62,459 nucleotides of DNA from Burkholderia puraquae. GTDB lineage: Bacteria > Pseudomonadota > Gammaproteobacteria > Burkholderiales > Burkholderiaceae. The notes under the pieces are model-generated. The model was not told where the DNA came from. It did no database searches and saw nothing but the letters and a program-made list of their open reading frames with translations. Location of the stretch: the NCBI RefSeq assembly GCF_002099195.1, contig NZ_NBYX01000033.1:1-62459 (forward strand), in the 5' to 3' direction. Made by a program: the position numbers and the translations under genes. Every line of letters starts with the position of its first letter. The stretch's first letter is position 1. Below, piece after piece: positions 33,534 through 40,885 of the stretch.

Positions 33534-34823
33534 ATGAGCGCGCAGGTGATTCAAATCGGCCGTCAGCGCTTCGTCGGCGGCTTGTTCTGGCAGTCGCTGT
33601 CGAGGCGCAACGAACTGCGCGCCGAAGCAGTCGAGCTCGCGAAGAAGCTGAAGTTCGACCTGATGGTGCTGCGGATCGATCGCGGCGGCGCGGCGGCGGG
33701 CTATGCGAACACGCGCGACGGCTTCGCGCCCGGGCATCTGTCGCTCGGCGCGATGGTGTCGCGCGCGATCGCGCTCGAAGGCGCGTTCTACAACGGACGC
33801 CGGCAGCCCGCGCCGAACTGGCTCGGCGCGTTCGCGCTGCCCGACGGGCGCTGGGCGTACTTCGCGGTGCGCGATCACGCGTTCATGCCGAACGGCGACT
33901 GGGTCGGCACGCGCGAAGAAGCGTTGGAACGGCTTCATACCGATTACGCGTGGGGCGGCTGGAACGTCGTGATCGGCGAGCTGGAGCTCGAGAAGCAGGG
34001 CTTCCAGAATTTTCAGCCGAAGCGGCTCGACGATCTGCTGCCGCGCCGTGGCGGCCGGCCGCGTACCGAGCGCTGGTGGGCGTTGCGGCCCATCGAGCGG
34101 CGCTTGTCGCCGCGCGCCGCGCTGGTCGCCGCGGCGGTCGTGTGCATCGCGGGCGGCGGCGCGTTCGCCTATTGGCATCATCGCGCGAAGGTCGAGGACG
34201 AGCAACGCGAGGCGGCGCTCGAACGCGTGCGCGCGGAGCTCGCTGCGCGACAGGCGAAGAGCGGCCCCGTCGTTCCGCCCTGGGCGGCGCTGCCCGACGC
34301 GGTCGGGTTCGCGCGCGCGTGCGCGACGCGCTTCGGCCGGCTCGCGCCGGGCGGCTGGCGGCTCGATCGCTACGAATGCACGCCGGACGCGGCGCATTAC
34401 ACGTGGGCGCGCAACGGCTCGAACGTGCGCTACCTGCTCGCCGCGGAGCCCGACGCGATCGTCGACATCGACGGCGAACGCGCGACGCTCGAGGTACCGC
34501 TCGCCGCGCCGACGGCGGGCGACACGCCGCTCGTCGACGATTCGGTTGTCAGGACGCAACTTCTGGCGCGTCTCCAATGGCTCGATGCCGTGGCTAAACT
34601 GGACCCGCTGCTTCCCGATCAGGCGGCGCGCGCCCCGCTCGCGAATCTCGCGCAACAGGCGGCCGCCGCGGTCGGGTGGCGCGCGTACCGGCTGAACGCG
34701 AGCCTCGGCGGCGTTGCGCCGCCCGAGTTCGTGCGCGCGATCGACGTGCCGGGGCTGCGCGTGCAGCGCCTCGCTTACCAGAACAATCAGTGGACTCTCG
34801 AAGGAGTGCTCTATGCGAAATAG
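33534..34823 (+). CDS. pilO: Type IVb pilus protein PilO (PilO2)
   Basis: A 429-residue bitopic inner-membrane protein of the PilO2/TcpD-like family. A cytoplasmic domain of ~200 residues (WAYFAVRDHAFMPNGDWVG) is followed by one transmembrane helix (about 200-220, AALVAAAVVCIAGGGAFAYW), a coiled coil and a periplasmic domain ending TLEGVLYAK. It belongs to the alignment complex between ATPase and secretin. Its end overlaps pilP by 11 bases. Confidence 0.9.
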   Translation: MSAQVIQIGRQRFVGGLFWQSLSRRNELRAEAVELAKKLKFDLMVLRIDRGGAAAGYANTRDGFAPGHLSLGAMVSRAIALEGAFYNGRRQPAPNWLGAFALPDGRWAYFAVRDHAFMPNGDWVGTREEALERLHTDYAWGGWNVVIGELELEKQGFQNFQPKRLDDLLPRRGGRPRTERWWALRPIERRLSPRAALVAAAVVCIAGGGAFAYWHHRAKVEDEQREAALERVRAELAARQAKSGPVVPPWAALPDAVGFARACATRFGRLAPGGWRLDRYECTPDAAHYTWARNGSNVRYLLAAEPDAIVDIDGERATLEVPLAAPTAGDTPLVDDSVVRTQLLARLQWLDAVAKLDPLLPDQAARAPLANLAQQAAAAVGWRAYRLNASLGGVAPPEFVRAIDVPGLRVQRLAYQNNQWTLEGVLYAK

Positions 34824-35325
34824 TCGCGTCCGATGGATGTGCTCACTTGGCCTGGCGGTGCTCGCCGGCGCCGTGCGCGCGGCGGCGCCCGTGTCGTCCG
34901 ACGACGACGGCGCGACCGCCGCGCGGCTCACGCAGTTGCAAAGCGAGACGGTGCTGCTGCAGGCGCAGTTGAAGAAGCTCGAGACCGAGCAACAGGTCGC
35001 CGAGCGATCCGCACAGCTCGCGCGCGTGCGCGGCGGCGCGCCGGCCGCGCAATTCGCGGTGGTGGCGATCGAAGGGGTCGGCAAGCGCGCGTTCGCGACG
35101 CTGCGGATGAACGGCGGCGCCGAATTCGAAGTGCAGCGCGGCGACGTGCTGCCGGACGGTGGACGTGTCGTCGCGATCGAGCCGCGTGCGGTTGTCGTGT
35201 CGAATCGCGGGCGCACCACGAGGCTGTCGACGGCGTCGCCGCCGTACGCGGGCAATCCGCCGCTGCCGGCCGACCCGGCCGCGCCGCCGCCGACGCTGCC
35301 CGCACTGCCGGCGAGCGGATCATGA
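34813..35325 (+). CDS. pilP: Type IVb pilus protein PilP
   Basis: A 170-residue exported protein: signal peptide (SLGLAVLAGAVRAAA), a coiled coil (ARLTQLQSETVLLQAQLKKLETEQQ) and a compact beta domain (FAVVAIEGVGKRAFATLRMNGGAEFEVQRGDVLPDGGRVVAIEPRAVVV) typical of PilP/GspC-like periplasmic linkers to the secretin. A Pro-rich end follows. AAGGAG precedes ATG 34813, which lies inside pilO. Confidence 0.9.
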   Translation: MRNSRVRWMCSLGLAVLAGAVRAAAPVSSDDDGATAARLTQLQSETVLLQAQLKKLETEQQVAERSAQLARVRGGAPAAQFAVVAIEGVGKRAFATLRMNGGAEFEVQRGDVLPDGGRVVAIEPRAVVVSNRGRTTRLSTASPPYAGNPPLPADPAAPPPTLPALPASGS

Positions 35326-36920
35326 GCCACGCCGCGCAACGACCCGACGCGCCGCCAGTGCGCGCGGCGGGCGATGCCGCGCCGCCGCGCGGCCCGCGTG
35401 CCGTCAGCGAAGCGGGCGACTTCGCCGCGAGCGTCGAGGAGCGCAAGTTCGTCTGCTTGCTCGACGACGAGTGTCTCCTGATTGCCGACGGCCATGAGAT
35501 GAATCCGTTCGTGCTGTCGTATCGCGCGCGGCTTGACCGGATGGGCCGGCCGTACCGGCCGACGCCCGCGACGCTGATGCAGGTGCGCGAGGCATACCGG
35601 CAGAACGCCGCGGGCGGCGGCGAGCGGCTCGATCACACGGTGATGCAGGTGCTCGCGAAGGAACTGATCGGCCGCGCGTGCCGCGAGCGCGCATCGGACA
35701 TCCACATCCGCGTGCGCCGCTTCAGCACCGAGGTCTACTTCCGGATCCACAACGAGCTCATGCGCGTGAACGAGCACACGCGCGAGCACGGCGAGCGGCT
35801 GCTCGCGACGCTGTACGGCGCGATGACGACAGTGTCGGACAACAGCTACCGGCCGAGCGAACGTCAGGACGCGAGCATTGGCGACCGCGACAAGCTGCCG
35901 GACGATCTGTACGGCGTGCGGATCGCGACGACGCCGACCAACGAAGGCAGCCTGATGGTGCTGCGGCTCCTGTACAACGATGCGGGCGACGCGACCGATC
36001 TCGCGGCGCTCGGCTTCGCGCCCGAGCACGTCGCGGCGTTCCGTGCGCTGCGCGCACAGCCTCACGGGATGAACATCATTAGCGGCCCGACGGGTTCCGG
36101 CAAATCGACGACGCTGCAGCGGATGCTCGCCGCTCAGATCGACGAGTCGCGCGGCAGCCTGCACGTGATCACGGTCGAGGACCCGATCGAATATCCGATC
36201 GACGGCGCGGTGCAGACGCCCGTCGCGAACGCGCCGACCGAGGACGCGCGCGCGCTCGCGTTCGCGGCGGCGATCACGAACGCGATGCGGCTCGATCCGG
36301 ACACGATCATGATCGGCGAGGTCCGCGACCGCGCGTCCGGGCAGACGGCGCTGCGCGCGTCGATGACGGGCCACCAGGTGTGGACGACGGTGCACGCGAA
36401 CAGCGCGCTCGCGATCGCCGACCGCCTGATCGATCTCGGCCTGCACGCGCGGATGGTCACTGATCACACGGTGATCTCGGGGCTCATCAGCCAGCGTCTC
36501 GTGAAGCTGCTGTGTCCGCATTGCAAGCTGCGGCTCGTCGATCATCCGGACCGGATCGAGCCGGGCCTGTTCGCGCGGCTGCGGCTCGCGCTCGACAGCC
36601 GGATGCACGACGTGTGCATCGCAGGCGATGGCTGCGAGCACTGCCGCACGGTCGGCACGATCGGCCGCACCGTCGTCGCCGAAGTGATCCTGCCCGATGC
36701 GCGGCTGTTCGAATTCCTGCGCGACGGCGACAAGGTCGGCGCGCTCGAGTACTGGACCACCACGCGCGGCGGGATGACGCTTGGCGAGCACGCGCTTCGC
36801 AAGGTCGCGGCGGGGCTCGTCGATCCGCGCGGCGTCGAGCGCGTCGTCGGCACGCTCGCGCCGGTTGCGGGCGAAGCGCGACAGCAACTGTCGCTCGTCG
36901 GATTCAGCTATGGCACTTGA
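35322..36920 (+). CDS. pilQ: Type IVb pilus assembly ATPase PilQ
   Basis: A 532-residue GspE/PilB-type ATPase: Walker A GPTGSGKSTT (about 255-264), Walker B LDPDTIMIGEVRD, His box WTTVHANSALAIADRL. Two CxxC pairs (LLCPHCK; GDGCEHCR) form the zinc-binding segment of pilus assembly ATPases. It powers pilus extension with PilR. ATGA overlap with pilP; 11-base overlap with pilR. Confidence 0.95.
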   Translation: MSHAAQRPDAPPVRAAGDAAPPRGPRAVSEAGDFAASVEERKFVCLLDDECLLIADGHEMNPFVLSYRARLDRMGRPYRPTPATLMQVREAYRQNAAGGGERLDHTVMQVLAKELIGRACRERASDIHIRVRRFSTEVYFRIHNELMRVNEHTREHGERLLATLYGAMTTVSDNSYRPSERQDASIGDRDKLPDDLYGVRIATTPTNEGSLMVLRLLYNDAGDATDLAALGFAPEHVAAFRALRAQPHGMNIISGPTGSGKSTTLQRMLAAQIDESRGSLHVITVEDPIEYPIDGAVQTPVANAPTEDARALAFAAAITNAMRLDPDTIMIGEVRDRASGQTALRASMTGHQVWTTVHANSALAIADRLIDLGLHARMVTDHTVISGLISQRLVKLLCPHCKLRLVDHPDRIEPGLFARLRLALDSRMHDVCIAGDGCEHCRTVGTIGRTVVAEVILPDARLFEFLRDGDKVGALEYWTTTRGGMTLGEHALRKVAAGLVDPRGVERVVGTLAPVAGEARQQLSLVGFSYGT

Positions 36921-37986
36921 GCTGAATCGCCGCTGGGCGAAGTTCTGCCTGAATGCCGACGAGCGGCTGCGCGTCTATCGGAAGATCGCGAAGATGCTCG
37001 GCAACGGGGTGCCGCTCCTCAAGGTGCTGGAGGAACTCGAATGGCGCGCGTCGAGCGAAGGGCGCAAGCTGCGCGAGCCGCTCGCGATCGTGCTGTCCGA
37101 CTGGCGGCTCGCCGTGCAGAACGGCCGGATGCTGTCGGAGGCGATGGAGGCATGGGTACCCGCGACGGAGCAGATGATCGTCGCGGCCGGCGAGCAGGCG
37201 GGGCACATCGAGGACGCGCTCGTGTCGGTTGCCGACATCGTGCAGTCGAGCCGCAAGATCCGCCGCGCGGTCACGGGCGGCGTCGCGTATCCGGTCGGGC
37301 TCGGCGTGATGGTGATCGGCTATCTGTACCTGTTCGGCACGCACGTGATCCCGAAGTTCGCGCTGATCGCCGATCCGACGCACTGGCGCGGCGCTGCGCG
37401 CTCGCTGTACCTGATGTCGTTGTTCGTGCAGGGGTGGATGCCCGTCGTCGTCGCGGCGCTCGTCGCGGTGCTCGCCGCGCTCGCGTGGTCGCTGCCGCGC
37501 TGGCGCGGGCCGCTGCGCATCTACGCGGATCGCGTGCCGCCTTATTCGATCTACCGGCTTGTCACGGGCAGCGGCTTCCTGATCGCGTTCTCGGTGCTGC
37601 AGGCGTCGGGCGTCACGGTCGAGAGGGCGCTGCTCAAGATCGGCGCGGTCGCGGAGCCGTGGCTGCGCGAGCGGATCGACGACACGCTGGTCGGCGTGAA
37701 GTCGGGCCTCAATGCCGGCGAGGCGCTGCGCAACGCCGGTTATCAGTTTCCGTCGCGCGAGATCGTCGAGGATTTGTGCATCTACGCCGAATACCGCGGC
37801 TTCGACGCGGCACTCAAGATGCTCGCCGACGAATGGCTCGAAGAGGGCGTCGCGCGGATTACCGCGCAGATGCGCGTGCTTAACGGCGTCGCGATCGTCG
37901 CGCTCGCGATGGTGATCGGCTGGCTCGTGACGGGCTTCTTCGGCATCCAGCAGGAAATCGCCGCGATGACGCGCGCGATGCATTGA
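36910..37986 (+). CDS. pilR: Type IVb pilus inner-membrane platform PilR
   Basis: A 358-residue GspF-family protein with two cytoplasmic helical domains (ERLRVYRKIAKMLGNGVPLLKVLEELE; SGFLIAFSVLQASGVTVERALLKIG) and three membrane helices (about 130-150, 175-200, 330-350). It anchors PilQ and lifts pilins out of the membrane. Starts within the end of pilQ. Confidence 0.94.
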   Translation: MALELNRRWAKFCLNADERLRVYRKIAKMLGNGVPLLKVLEELEWRASSEGRKLREPLAIVLSDWRLAVQNGRMLSEAMEAWVPATEQMIVAAGEQAGHIEDALVSVADIVQSSRKIRRAVTGGVAYPVGLGVMVIGYLYLFGTHVIPKFALIADPTHWRGAARSLYLMSLFVQGWMPVVVAALVAVLAALAWSLPRWRGPLRIYADRVPPYSIYRLVTGSGFLIAFSVLQASGVTVERALLKIGAVAEPWLRERIDDTLVGVKSGLNAGEALRNAGYQFPSREIVEDLCIYAEYRGFDAALKMLADEWLEEGVARITAQMRVLNGVAIVALAMVIGWLVTGFFGIQQEIAAMTRAMH

Positions 37987-38018
37987 CGTCGCGCATTTTC
38001 AATTCTGGAGAACACATT

Positions 38019-38570
38019 ATGAAACCACTTACCAACCCTCCCGCCTATCGACACACACCGGCGTTCTGCCGGAGGCACCGCAAGGAACGCGGTGCGTCGC
38101 TGCTCGAGAGCATCGCGTACCTGGGCGTCGCGGCGATCGTGATCGTCGGCGCGATCGCGCTGCTCGGGTCGGCGTTCTCGAGCGCGAATACGAATCGGCT
38201 GACTGAGGATCTGAATGCGATTCAGACGGGCACAAAAAAGCTTTACATGGGGCAGGTGAACAACTACGGCACGGATTCGATGAACGCGAATTTGAGTGCG
38301 GCGAAGGTGTTTCCGGGGACGCTGACACAGGACGACAAAGGCGGTGTTTCGAATACGTGGGGAGGGACTGTGACCGTGACCGGTGCGACGCAGACTTTCA
38401 CAGTCACTTACACGAAGGTGCCGAGAGAAGTCTGCGTCAATACGTTGACGGCCGGCGGAAGCTGGAAATCGGCGAAGATTAGCGATAAGTCCGTCGATTA
38501 TCCGGTCTCGCCGAGCGTTGCGACGGGCGCTTGCACCGATAGCGCCACCATCGTCTGGACGTCGAACTGA
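38019..38570 (+). CDS. pilS: Type IVb major pilin PilS
   Basis: A 183-residue prepilin with a 25-residue leader ending RKERG and the mature start ASLLESIAYLGVAAIVIVGAIALLG; Glu at +5 is present, cleavage is expected after Gly25. Two cysteines near the C-terminus (EVCVNT; TGACTDS) form the usual D-region loop. Codon use in the second half is visibly less GC-biased than in its neighbours, consistent with a variable or imported pilin head. A GGAG site precedes the ATG. Confidence 0.93.
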   Translation: MKPLTNPPAYRHTPAFCRRHRKERGASLLESIAYLGVAAIVIVGAIALLGSAFSSANTNRLTEDLNAIQTGTKKLYMGQVNNYGTDSMNANLSAAKVFPGTLTQDDKGGVSNTWGGTVTVTGATQTFTVTYTKVPREVCVNTLTAGGSWKSAKISDKSVDYPVSPSVATGACTDSATIVWTSN

Positions 38571-38606
38571 CACCACCAGACTCATTCGCCATCGGCCACG
38601 TCACTT

Positions 38607-39086
38607 ATGTACGCCCTCGCCGCCGCCCTGGCCTTCGCGTCGATCGCCGCTGTCTATGCGACGCTGCATGACCCGTCCGCCATTCCCGCGCTGCAACCGG
38701 CGCGCACCGCGCAGGCGCTCGCCGAAAACCTCGCCATCTACCGGCAGGCGACGCTCGACTACGCGCGCGTGCATCCCGGCACACGTGGCGCGGTGCCAAA
38801 TACGCGGCTGCCGTTTCCGACGTGGTATCCGGGCGCGGACCCGCTATGGCGCAACTACGTCATGGACGGCACTGTCGTCGCGTATGCGTCGGCAGCGCCG
38901 TCCGTCAATATCATCGGCGAAATCACGACGCTCGCCGACGGTTCGCTGTTCGCGGGCGTCGCGTATCGCAATGCGGTCGTGCGCCCCGGCAACGCGAATC
39001 CGAACGCGCCGGTGAGCGGCGTGCCGCTGCCAGCCGGGTTGAAGATTGCGAACGGCATGCCGGTCTGGATGGGGCAAGCGTACTGA
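38607..39086 (+). CDS. pilM: PilM-like pilus protein
   Basis: A 159-residue protein with an N-terminal membrane anchor (MYALAAALAFASIAAVYAT) and a small periplasmic domain, matching the size and plan of PilM of IncI1 plasmid R64 (QALAENLAIYRQATLDYARVHPG; GLKIANGMPVWMGQAY). In R64 pilM lies between pilL and pilN; here it has moved to between pilS and pilV. Function in R64 is required but not biochemically defined. The stop overlaps the pilV start. Identity is moderately sure. Confidence 0.7.
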   Translation: MYALAAALAFASIAAVYATLHDPSAIPALQPARTAQALAENLAIYRQATLDYARVHPGTRGAVPNTRLPFPTWYPGADPLWRNYVMDGTVVAYASAAPSVNIIGEITTLADGSLFAGVAYRNAVVRPGNANPNAPVSGVPLPAGLKIANGMPVWMGQAY

Positions 39087-40768
39087 TGCATTTCAAGTCT
39101 TCCCGTCGACGCGCGCGCGGCATCGCGCTGATCGAGGTGCTCGGCGCGCTGGCGATCGCTGCAGTGATGCTCGCCGGCATCGCGATGATGATGGATTCGT
39201 CGCTGGACGACGTGCGTGCGGAGCAGGCTGCGCAATACCAGGTGCAGGTGACGGCCGCCGCCACGCGGGCGTTGAAGCGCGATTACGATACCTGGCTGCA
39301 GCGCGCGAACAAACAAACGCCCATCGTGATGAAGCTTGCCGATCTGCAGGCGACGAATGATCTGCCTGCAGCACTTCGGCCAACGAATGCATACGGCCAG
39401 AACACGTGCGTACTCGTCAAGCGGAGCGCACTCGGCACCGGGCTCGACGCGCTGGTCGTGACGACCGGCGGCGAGACGATCGGCGACCAGGAACTCGGGC
39501 TCGTCGCCGCGAGTGCGGGGCCGGGCGGCGGTTCGATCAGCAGGGCGTTTCCGAATGAAGTGCGCGGCGCATTCGACGCGTGGCGGATGCCGCTCGGCAC
39601 GTTTCTCGGCGGCAGCTCGCCAACCTGCGATCCGAACGGCGCCACGCCGCCGAATGTGGGTCACCTCGCGAACGAGATCTTCTTCAACGGCCCCGGCCAG
39701 CAGATCAACAGCGATTACCTGTACCGCGTTGGCGTCGGCGGCCATCCGGAGGCGAACGCGATGCAGGTGCCGATCTGGCTCACGCACACGTTCACGGACG
39801 GCAACCCCGACGCGGCGAACTGCGGAACGGCCGGCAACTTCACGAACGGCAAGCTTGGCGCGGACGCACTCGGCAATCTGCTGAGCTGCAAGAGTGGCGT
39901 GTGGCGCGGCGCTGGCGGCCACTGGAAGGATCCTGTCGAAAAGACCGACGATCTGCCCACCGATGCATCGAACGAGAAAGGCGACGTGCGCCTCACGCTC
40001 GACAAATTCCGCGCCTACGCGTGGACGGGCGCCGCCTGGCAGGCGCTCGCGGTCGATCAGAACGACAACCTGATCGTGCCCGGCGTCGTTTCCGCGAACC
40101 AGTACGAGATCACCGGGCGTGTCGTCGTCAACACGCCGTGCGCGCCCGACAAAAATCGTCCAACTGCCGGCCTCGTATCGATGGGCCAGGACGGACAAGT
40201 GCTGTCATGCCAGGACGGCAAGTGGCTGCCGCAGTCAGGGATCAAGATCGGCGGCACCGACACGGCATGCGCGATCCTGATGGAGACGCCTGGCGCGAGT
40301 GATTTTTCGTGCGGGTTCACCTACCGTGGCGGGTATCCGAATCCGCCGCTCATCACCTACGAACGGGACGGCACGTACACGTACACGATCGACCGGCCGG
40401 TGAAGCTCGACAACAATGGGCTGATTGCGGTGAGCGCATACATGCACATGAGCTATGCGACCTGCGACCAGAAGGGGCGGGAAGGGCAGATGCGCCTGGT
40501 CGTCGAAGTCATCGACCGTCGGGGCGACAAGGTGATTGCGCACAACGAGGCGCAGTCGTCGAAATTGCGCGAAGACGCCGCGACGATCAACGTCACGCTG
40601 AACGTGGCCGCCGAGCCGCGCAGCGGATACACGGTCAGGCTTTCGAGCAAATGGGCGACGTATGACGGCTACGCGAAGACGCCGTGGACGTCCTCCTATT
40701 GCGGCGGCGGCCAGACCTTCCTTCAGACGCCGCTCGCAACCGGCTGGACCATCAATTCGTTCTATTGA
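39086..40768 (+). CDS. pilV: PilV-type minor pilin (shufflon-type adhesin)
   Basis: A 560-residue prepilin-like protein: leader ending RRARG, then IALIEVLGALAIAAVMLAGIAMMM with Glu5. The ~330-residue stem and VPGVVSANQYEITGRVVVNTPCAPDKNRP junction resemble PilV of R64, where the tip-located protein chooses recipient cells. The C-terminal domain (ITYERDGTYTYTIDRPVKLD, ending FLQTPLATGWTINSFY) would be the variable part. No Rci recombinase or invertible repeats were seen, so the end is probably fixed. An HrpB box for sctC overlaps its stop. Confidence 0.88.
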   Translation: MHFKSSRRRARGIALIEVLGALAIAAVMLAGIAMMMDSSLDDVRAEQAAQYQVQVTAAATRALKRDYDTWLQRANKQTPIVMKLADLQATNDLPAALRPTNAYGQNTCVLVKRSALGTGLDALVVTTGGETIGDQELGLVAASAGPGGGSISRAFPNEVRGAFDAWRMPLGTFLGGSSPTCDPNGATPPNVGHLANEIFFNGPGQQINSDYLYRVGVGGHPEANAMQVPIWLTHTFTDGNPDAANCGTAGNFTNGKLGADALGNLLSCKSGVWRGAGGHWKDPVEKTDDLPTDASNEKGDVRLTLDKFRAYAWTGAAWQALAVDQNDNLIVPGVVSANQYEITGRVVVNTPCAPDKNRPTAGLVSMGQDGQVLSCQDGKWLPQSGIKIGGTDTACAILMETPGASDFSCGFTYRGGYPNPPLITYERDGTYTYTIDRPVKLDNNGLIAVSAYMHMSYATCDQKGREGQMRLVVEVIDRRGDKVIAHNEAQSSKLREDAATINVTLNVAAEPRSGYTVRLSSKWATYDGYAKTPWTSSYCGGGQTFLQTPLATGWTINSFY

Positions 40769-40818
40769 ACGGACCTTCGCCGCGCGCGGCCGCCGCCGCG
40801 CCCGGATGCGGTTAACTG
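40756..40818 (+). promoter_or_regulatory. HrpB box of sctC, overlapping the end of pilV
   Basis: TTCG-N16-TTCG at 40756-40779 (followed by T and C). The best -10 candidate, TAACTG at 40813-40818, lies 32 bases on and differs from YANNNT in the last base. The pilV stop codon is inside the box spacer. Confidence 0.7.
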
Positions 40819-40885
40819 CACGGGTCTCCCATTCGCGGCGCGCGCCTGTCCGACCGACGGCCGCGCGTCCTCACCGGACGGACCC

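Noticed and set aside
33450..36887. Very long minus-strand open frame (over 1100 codons) opposite the pilus genes
   Set aside because: It mirrors pilO-pilP-pilQ; composition is Arg/Ala/Asp-rich as expected for the antisense of GC-rich genes, and the plus-strand genes have clear domains.
39086..40768. Shufflon with invertible segments at pilV
   Set aside because: No inverted repeats or recombinase gene next to the pilV end; the only recombinase-like gene (44440-45378) lacks catalytic residues.
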